Assembly: GCA_041391385.1 (NCBI GenBank)
Contig: JAWKOD010000010.1
Coordinates: 1-25,357 of the forward strand
Origin: CANIGN01 sp041391385
GTDB taxonomy: Bacteria > Bdellovibrionota > UBA2428
DNA: 25,357 bases
Direction: 5' to 3'
Shown: positions 20,151 to 25,357 of the stretch, one piece after another
How the letters are laid out: every line of letters begins with the position of its first letter
Position numbering within the stretch: position 1 is the first letter of the stretch
Position numbers and translations under genes: made by a program
Notes under the pieces: model-generated
Seen by the model: the letters and a program-made list of their open reading frames with translations, nothing else
Databases searched by the model: none
Told to the model about the DNA's origin: nothing

Positions 20151-22172
20151 ATGCGGATTAGAATATGCGTCTTCTTTTTGCTAACTTCTATTGCATATTC
20201 CAGTAATAACTCGCACTTAAATAAATCAGGCAAGGTTGGAAAAGAGCTAGCGGTTGATGGAGATCTCTATTGTTCAGTAGTCAGTAGAAAACTCGTAAAA
20301 GTTTACGAAGATGCTCCACTGGAAGCACGCTTAGAGCGGTATTCTGGCCACTTAAAAGAACTGATAATCGTAATGGATTATAAGGCACAAGAGAGGCGTG
20401 ATTCACTCACAGAAAAACACCCTAAATGCTTAGAGCAATATAAAATCCTCGTTGCTGAAGAGCTCAAAGAGATAAAAAAATTAAGTACTGATAGTTACGA
20501 AAAAGCAATTCTCGAAGGTGACTACAAATATATAGTTGGCGAATACCGAGAGGCCAAAGCAAGTTACGCACGAGCAAGCCAAATTCTTGGCGGAGACATC
20601 AACTCAGGAACAAAGGAACTCGCAAGCATAGTTCAGATACTTGATCGTTACCCAAGGGAGCGCGATAACATTGATTATTGGCAAAAAGATATAAGGCTCA
20701 TTTTTAAAGGAATGAACCGTGCAAATAAAAGTCGCCCAGAGATTCAAGATGAAATTAAAAAAATGTCAAAAGACCTAGGAGTTAGGCTCGTAAGAATCCT
20801 TAACTCAATCTTTGGTTATGCTCATGCAAGCTTTTCTTTTACAAAGCTTTTAAACTTTGGAGCGGGAATTGGGCACTCTGTTGAAGGAACCCCAGAAGCT
20901 GAAGTGTTGAGTCAGAGATTTGTTAGGTCTAAAGGCTTCTCTCAGCTTATTCTAACCAGAGAAGATCTTATGGACTTAATTAAAGAAAAAGTAGGAAAGG
21001 GTGGGAGTCTTAAAAAAGCTCTTGGCACATTATTCCCGTCCTCTACTGGTGATATTGAAATTAAGATCACTCAAAACATAACAAACGTTGGTTCAAACAA
21101 GGATGATGAAAATAAGTCAGATATAAATGAAAAGCAAAATGAAGTTTCTCCAAAGGGAGTAGTGGGCGCGACAACTGCTGGAAAAATAGTGGCGGTAGAT
21201 AAAAACGGAAAAGCATGGGATCCAGCTAAGCCACTATCCCAAGCTTCTTTTCAAACAGATCCAAAATCTTGGTTAGGTGGCTATACCACGGCCGATTATG
21301 AAAGCTTTGGAAAATCAAAGACTACTACAGGTACTTCGACCACTAATCAAAATGACCCCATCGTTAAAGCATTAGCTGGATCAGATAAAACTAGGCACGA
21401 AAAGCTTCAAGAAAAGAAAGCTCTTTGTATAGAAAATCCCAGCGCACCTGAGTGTCAAAATAAGGGTGGGGTAGCTGGAACTAATACAGATCGCGAGATT
21501 CCACTGACTGAAGGCACACAAGCACCGATAATTATTGCAGCAGCTAGTCCTACGGAAGAAGTTAAAAAGCCAGAAGAAAAGAAAAAAGAAGAGTCTCGTG
21601 GATTAGCTCAAGCGACTAAGGCAACTAAGAAGAAAGAAGATAAAAGAGAATTGGTTAAGCCTCAAAAAGAGATAGTAGATTCTAAGCCCGAAAAATTTAA
21701 TTTTAGCCCTAACTGTGGAAATTCAAATGCTGTTTCTACTGTTTTAAGTACGGTAAGAGATTTTCAGTTTAACGACGATCTTACTAAAGCAGGTAATTCA
21801 ATTAATGCTTTGGGTGACTGTCACAAGGATTGGAATAATCTTATAACTTCAGCGAAAGATAAATGTGGTGGAGTGGTTGGAGCCTCTAAGAGATGTGGTG
21901 GGACTAAAGAAGGCGACGCAGCAGCTTGTAAAGAATCTGTTAAAGCTGTTTCAGGTGGAATGGCTCAAGAGTTTTATGGCGGCAGCCCGAGTGATGTAAC
22001 GGATGCAGTGAAAAGTTTTAGTGAGACTGGAGAATTACCTAAAGATCACATGAGTGGAGTTGTTTGCGAGTTTGCAGGCTTAGTAAGCGTAGGAAACGCT
22101 TTACGAAATTACGCAGGAGGTGGAAGTGGTACGTCGACTAGTGGCACTAGTGGTTTGTCTCCTGGGCATTAA
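20151..22172 (+). CDS. Large exported protein with a Cys-rich C-terminal domain, unknown function
   Basis: The 673-residue protein starts at an ATG behind AGAGGTTAGGG and has a signal peptide (MRIRICVFFLLTSIAYS). Residues about 60-270 are helical. The middle (300-500) is Lys/Glu/Thr-rich and low in complexity, with a CIENPSAPEC pair. The C-terminal 150 residues carry six further Cys (CGNSN, CHKDW, KCGG, RCGG, CKES, CEFAG) and end in a Gly/Ser/Thr tail. The layout suggests a disulfide-stabilised periplasmic or surface protein. It overlaps the next exported gene. No family is recognised; a link to mating or host interaction is speculation. Confidence 0.55.
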   Translation: MRIRICVFFLLTSIAYSSNNSHLNKSGKVGKELAVDGDLYCSVVSRKLVKVYEDAPLEARLERYSGHLKELIIVMDYKAQERRDSLTEKHPKCLEQYKILVAEELKEIKKLSTDSYEKAILEGDYKYIVGEYREAKASYARASQILGGDINSGTKELASIVQILDRYPRERDNIDYWQKDIRLIFKGMNRANKSRPEIQDEIKKMSKDLGVRLVRILNSIFGYAHASFSFTKLLNFGAGIGHSVEGTPEAEVLSQRFVRSKGFSQLILTREDLMDLIKEKVGKGGSLKKALGTLFPSSTGDIEIKITQNITNVGSNKDDENKSDINEKQNEVSPKGVVGATTAGKIVAVDKNGKAWDPAKPLSQASFQTDPKSWLGGYTTADYESFGKSKTTTGTSTTNQNDPIVKALAGSDKTRHEKLQEKKALCIENPSAPECQNKGGVAGTNTDREIPLTEGTQAPIIIAAASPTEEVKKPEEKKKEESRGLAQATKATKKKEDKRELVKPQKEIVDSKPEKFNFSPNCGNSNAVSTVLSTVRDFQFNDDLTKAGNSINALGDCHKDWNNLITSAKDKCGGVVGASKRCGGTKEGDAAACKESVKAVSGGMAQEFYGGSPSDVTDAVKSFSETGELPKDHMSGVVCEFAGLVSVGNALRNYAGGGSGTSTSGTSGLSPGH

Positions 22173-22485
22173 TGCATATGCGTTAGATCCCCTCTTTTTT
22201 ATTCCATTTCCAAATTGTTTAACAATTAAAGGCCTCGTTACAGAAGTTAATAAAAACACTGCAACGGTGTTGGTGAATAAGGGTGCAAGAAGTGAAGCAC
22301 AGATAGTCTTAAGTTTCACAGATTGGGATGATGTAGTTTTACTTCCCTCTACAGCAATAGAAGCTAAAGCGGTTAAGGCAGTTGATAAAAACACCTTTAA
22401 AGTTATGCGTAAAAACGTAAGTATAGCTAAGAAATTTAATCCGCTATTGGGTTCAGTGAGAAGAGATAAGACATGCGAAAAATAG
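22126..22485 (+). CDS. Small exported protein overlapping both neighbours
   Basis: The GTG at 22126 is chosen because AGGAGG (22115-22120) lies 5 bp upstream; an in-frame GTG at 22120 overlaps that site. The 119-residue product has a signal peptide (MVRRLVALVVCLLGINAYA). The signal-peptide DNA is read in another frame as the Gly/Ser/Thr tail of the upstream protein, an overlap of 47 bp. The mature part is beta-rich (GLVTEVNKNTATVLVNKG) with Cys near the start and end. The 3' end overlaps the next gene by 13 bp. The tight overlaps indicate co-translation of the three exported proteins. Confidence 0.6.
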   Translation: MVRRLVALVVCLLGINAYALDPLFFIPFPNCLTIKGLVTEVNKNTATVLVNKGARSEAQIVLSFTDWDDVVLLPSTAIEAKAVKAVDKNTFKVMRKNVSIAKKFNPLLGSVRRDKTCEK

Positions 22486-24371
22486 CATCACTATTTTTCA
22501 TTTCAAACTTAGCATTTGCAAATAACAACTGCGCACAAGATGGCAAAATTTTAGCTCAAATAGGATTTATAGTTTCTGAAAGTAACCTAGGGAATATTTG
22601 GTCAGGGGCCGCATCATATGTAGACTCTGTTAAAAAAGATGTTGAACTCTTTTCAAGAACAACGGACGCAATTTTTGTGGCAACTGAAGACTATGTGCCG
22701 CTAGGAGCAGAGAAAGACAAAACTACATTTGTTAACGGAAAGCCTCTTCGTCACATTCAAATGAAAACAGGTGATGAGTCTCCGATAATAAATGCGATGA
22801 GCGACTTTGAAACGAAGGTTAGAGGCGTAATAGACTCAAACCCCAAATTTAAGGAAGTTTATAACTATCCAACAAGTGGAAAAAAAGAAGATGTGGATGC
22901 CTTTTATGAGAGAGCCAGATCCGGCATTCAAGTGATGTTCATTGGATCTGACCATGGCTCAAGAGACCTATCTCTCAAGGATGAGGGATCTGGATATGAG
23001 AATTTAAATAGTCCTTATCATCCTGGCTCTATGGGAAGCTCTGTGAGAGCTAAAGGTTTTAGTGCACTTGCACAAGCCTTTCGCGGAATGCCTGTGATGC
23101 AAATCCATGGTCAGTGTAATGGTGCAGATGCCGCTCGCGGAATTGTAGATAAGCATATTACTGAAAGTCGTAAGCTTGGATTAGATTTTGAATGTTCGTG
23201 TTTTGCGGCACAAGCACAGCCTAATATGGCTGCCACAAATCCAAGGGTGGGAGAGCAATTCGAAAGCGAGGCGATTCAAAATCTTGATAAAGAAACTCAA
23301 AAGCTAAGCCTTCTTCAGGTAGCGGGTAGGGGGCTTAAGTACAGAGATCTCTCAATCGGAATATTTGAGGATGGAACTATTGCCCATCAAGCAAAGGATG
23401 GGGGAATGACCGGAAGTGAAGTTACTCTGCAAGAAGATATCAAGCGGGAATTTGGAGGAGATAGTCCAACGTTTTGGAGTTTCAAGAATCCCCGAGATAT
23501 ATCATCAATTAAAGCTACAAAAAAAGACGGATCACCAATTTTTAACGAAGTCGAACAAAGAGCACTTTTAGAGAGTGAATTAGAGCGGATTAAAGCAGTA
23601 AATTTTATATTTGGAAAAAATGTTCAAATAGATACAAATCTTAAAGATGTTGAGGCTTTATTTAAATATACCTCTGAGAAACGATTAGAAACTATTTCAA
23701 TGATGGAGACTTACACTAAGACGAGATCGACACGAACACGTGATGCAGAAAAAATAAAAAATAAAATGAAGATTTCTCAAGATAAAATTTCTTCTTTATT
23801 GAAAACTCTTAATTCGTCTGTTTCTAAGTTTCAAACAACAAAGGGGATGGAAGCACTAGGTGTAATATCAGGTACTACGAAGGAACTTTCAAAGAAAATT
23901 TCAGAATTAAGTATTCAAGAGATAAGTGATAAGTTTTCGAAAGCAAAGCATTGGGACTTGTACTTAGATGCGAAAAAAGAAATCAATGCTTTTAAATATT
24001 GGCTTGAAAGTGTTTCAGATCTTTTTCTTCATGGAGGTCTTCAGAAACACGATCAGTCCGTTTTCAAAGCTTTCGAGAAAGAAATACAGGCCGTAGTAGA
24101 TGCCTCAGACGATCTTCTGAAAGATCTTATTGAGCCTGTAAGGCCCATTCTTCAGGGTGAAACGATACTCTCTAGAACACTTACAGAAACTAAAGTCATG
24201 AAGTACATGGCAGACAAAGACGATCAGACCTTAGCCAAGAAAAAAGATGAGTTCTTTAGGCAAAGAAGATGTGAGCTCATGGATCTGCGCCCTAAGGGAA
24301 CGCAGATGCTTGGCCATAGAAAAGAAGCGGGAGGCAGGAGTTCAAATGGCCACCAAAAAGAAAAAAATTAA
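22473..24371 (+). CDS. Exported caspase-like (clan CD) cysteine peptidase candidate
   Basis: The 632-residue protein has a short signal peptide (MRKIASLFFISNLAFA). A hydrophobic strand ending in a His-Gly pair, VMFIGSDHGS (H161), is followed about 50 residues later by VMQIHGQCNGADAARG (C215). This matches the order and spacing of the catalytic His and Cys of caspase-fold peptidases (C14/C11 type). ECSCFAAQAQPNMAATN (240-256) fits the next strand and loop. The remaining 370 residues are mostly helical and charged. It should act outside the cytoplasm. Peptidase identity is by motif only. It is the third gene of an overlapping set of exported proteins. Confidence 0.5.
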   Translation: MRKIASLFFISNLAFANNNCAQDGKILAQIGFIVSESNLGNIWSGAASYVDSVKKDVELFSRTTDAIFVATEDYVPLGAEKDKTTFVNGKPLRHIQMKTGDESPIINAMSDFETKVRGVIDSNPKFKEVYNYPTSGKKEDVDAFYERARSGIQVMFIGSDHGSRDLSLKDEGSGYENLNSPYHPGSMGSSVRAKGFSALAQAFRGMPVMQIHGQCNGADAARGIVDKHITESRKLGLDFECSCFAAQAQPNMAATNPRVGEQFESEAIQNLDKETQKLSLLQVAGRGLKYRDLSIGIFEDGTIAHQAKDGGMTGSEVTLQEDIKREFGGDSPTFWSFKNPRDISSIKATKKDGSPIFNEVEQRALLESELERIKAVNFIFGKNVQIDTNLKDVEALFKYTSEKRLETISMMETYTKTRSTRTRDAEKIKNKMKISQDKISSLLKTLNSSVSKFQTTKGMEALGVISGTTKELSKKISELSIQEISDKFSKAKHWDLYLDAKKEINAFKYWLESVSDLFLHGGLQKHDQSVFKAFEKEIQAVVDASDDLLKDLIEPVRPILQGETILSRTLTETKVMKYMADKDDQTLAKKKDEFFRQRRCELMDLRPKGTQMLGHRKEAGGRSSNGHQKEKN

Positions 24372-24504
24372 GCCAATAACAAAAGTGGAAACTCTGTTTT
24401 TAAGTGAAAGAGACTACAACAAGGTTATTGAAACTCTTAAGAGGCCACGGAAGCTAAATGAAAAACTGGTCAAAGCATTTAAGGACTTCAAAAAAGGTAA
24501 GTAG
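24346..24504 (+). CDS. Short TacA/DUF1778-like antitoxin tail
   Basis: The ATG at 24346 follows AGGAG with 5 bp spacing. The 52-residue product contains LFLSERDYNKVIETLKRPRK and LNEKLVKAFKDFKK, which match the C-terminal, toxin-binding part of TacA-type (DUF1778) antitoxins. The N-terminal ribbon-helix-helix is replaced by a Lys-rich stretch, and no GNAT toxin follows. It may be a remnant or an anti-toxin decoy. It overlaps the end of the peptidase-like gene by 26 bp. Confidence 0.5.
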   Translation: MATKKKKIKPITKVETLFLSERDYNKVIETLKRPRKLNEKLVKAFKDFKKGK

Positions 24505-24535
24505 TTTTTGCAGGTTAGGGGCTTAGTACGTTCAG

Positions 24536-24898
24536 CTAGCTAGCAGAAAATACGAACTGTAGAACCTTTTGCCCCTGTCCTTTTAAAATTAACGAACGAG
24601 GAGAAGTACCGCCGAATTTTGGATTGGGGACTTTCAGCCAATATTTAGCCTTTAGAATATCGTTATTTAAAGCTGCGACAATTATCTCAAGAGCAGTTGC
24701 AAGTTCTTTTAGGGATTCTTTTTGTTTGTCAGTACATTCCTTGAGGCTTCTATGGCTCTCAGGAATGTTTATTGCTTTTGCTAATTGCTCGGAAGAAAAC
24801 TCTAAGAGGTCTTGTGTGGCTTCGATATTAATATCGCCCGTGCTGGTGATAAGTTTTATCGGGGTAGCAGGCTCAGGTTTTTCAGTTTTATTCTTCAT
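24536..24898 (-). CDS. MbcA/ParS/Xre-type antitoxin (DUF2384-like), without visible toxin
   Basis: The ATG at 24898 is preferred over a TTG at 24904. The 120-residue protein has the N-terminal helices (DLLEFSSEQLAKAINIPESH) and C-terminal toxin-binding domain of the MbcA/ParS/Xre family: a helix with ALEIIVAALNNDILKAKYWL followed by the signature PNPKFGGTSPRSLI and GQKVLQFV. The usual partner is a RES-domain toxin, which is absent. It begins 11 bp after the double-HTH gene and, on a circular map, would be the fourth gene of the tumE-tumA operon. Confidence 0.65.
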   Translation of the reverse strand: MKNKTEKPEPATPIKLITSTGDINIEATQDLLEFSSEQLAKAINIPESHRSLKECTDKQKESLKELATALEIIVAALNNDILKAKYWLKVPNPKFGGTSPRSLILKGQGQKVLQFVFSAS

Positions 24899-24909
24899 AA
24901 TCAATCTGG

Positions 24910-25357
24910 TTATTTTTTACGAGGTTTAGCAGAGGTGCCCTTTAGTAATACCTTTGGTGACGGCAAGGAATCCTTCATAATCCTAAATCTTTTAGGAAAA
25001 TCGTCTGAGTTTTCTGCGAATTGGACGGCTTCTTCCATGGCGGTAACTAGCATCTCGCCAAGAGTTAAATCTTCACTCCTAGCCTTCCTAGATGCAGATA
25101 TGGCTTCTTTTGCTGCTCGCTTTGGGACTCTCTTTTTTGAAAATTGAGACTGAGCTTTTTTCATAATACCACGTAGCTTTTTTAGTTGAAGCGGTTTTGG
25201 TGGGTTCAAATCTATGGTGCCACCAAGTACACAAAACATATACAAAAGAGTATCAAGAGAAAGTTTGGAAATATTCCCATTTGATACGTTTTGAAAATCT
25301 TGTTTTTTAAGATCTAACTTCTTAAGGCGATAAGCTTTTGACAGGACTGGATCTTTT
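24910..25357 (-). CDS. Double-HTH antitoxin-like regulator, C-terminal part (continues from the left edge)
   Basis: The frame is open to the right edge. Residues coded by 25357-25200 give AYRLKKLDLKKQDFQNVSNG and NISKLSLDTLLYMFCVLG. This is the recognition-helix half of a HigA-like HTH_37 domain (pattern GKISKFSLDTLLRMLAALG). The first half of that domain, LRFRSHLISNLSETL, is encoded at the left edge in the same phase. A basic C-terminal tail of about 95 residues follows (KKRVPKRAAKEAISASRKAR). A TTG at 25245 is sometimes open as a start but would cut the domain. On a circular map this and 1-407 are one gene. Confidence 0.7.
   Translation of the reverse strand, partial: KDPVLSKAYRLKKLDLKKQDFQNVSNGNISKLSLDTLLYMFCVLGGTIDLNPPKPLQLKKLRGIMKKAQSQFSKKRVPKRAAKEAISASRKARSEDLTLGEMLVTAMEEAVQFAENSDDFPKRFRIMKDSLPSPKVLLKGTSAKPRKK

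Noticed and set aside
24812..25147. Plus-strand open frame at the right end
   Set aside because: It is antisense to the MbcA/ParS-type and HTH_37 genes and has no recognisable features.
1..25357. rRNA or tRNA genes
   Set aside because: No cloverleaf with a conserved T-loop or rRNA core sequence was noticed in the intergenic regions; a dedicated tRNA scan was not possible.

Overview
The window looks like one complete, circular, low-GC conjugative plasmid of about 25.4 kb. The best evidence is at the ends. A minus-strand reading frame leaves the left edge after two bases of a codon, and a minus-strand frame entering at the right edge begins with the missing base. Joined, they give one 284-codon gene whose second helix-turn-helix domain is split exactly by the junction. 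The cargo (DUF4423/TIGR02147-like regulator, many small exported proteins, GTG starts) loosely suggests a Bdellovibrionota-like or other predatory/intracellular-lineage proteobacterium; this host guess is inference.

Layout. (1) 1-2022 plus 24346-25357: toxin-antitoxin territory. A TumE/TumA-like pair, a double-HTH protein crossing the coordinate origin and a MbcA/ParS/Xre-type antitoxin form one apparent minus-strand operon. A DUF4258-like toxin and HTH antitoxin diverge from it. Promoter spacing puts the transcription starts of both operons at their GTG codons, so both toxin mRNAs may be leaderless. (2) 2021-3435: two unrecognised genes, one exported. (3) 3436-3890: non-coding DNA with a nested inverted repeat (20-bp outer arms around a 27-bp hairpin), the best oriT candidate, and a bidirectional terminator. 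(4) 12835 down to 3891: a minus-strand type IV secretion operon with an unknown gene, a lipoprotein, a small membrane peptide, a frameshifted VirB2-like pilin, a VirB3-VirB4-VirB5/TrbJ fusion, VirB6/TrbL, a short VirB9-like protein, VirB10/TrbI, a soluble coupling ATPase, a candidate relaxation protein and a small DNA-binding-like protein. No canonical HUH relaxase, VirB8 or VirB11 is recognisable. (5) 12974-15815: a candidate small RNA, a small exported protein, an HTH regulator abutting an MFS transporter, and a small coiled-coil gene. (6) 15952-18805: ParA and a 604-610 residue protein that is probably the replication initiator or ParA partner. Its coding region carries about 29 copies of an 11-bp repeat read in three frames, so an origin or centromere appears to be embedded in the gene. 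(7) 18883-24371: a membrane coiled-coil protein, possible IS21-type end repeats, then three overlapping genes for exported proteins, the last with a caspase-like His/Cys arrangement.

Together the plasmid has replication/partition functions, a reduced conjugation apparatus with unusual gene fusions, several addiction-type modules, a transporter and an exported-protein cluster. All functional names are from motif recognition by eye; no database search was run.
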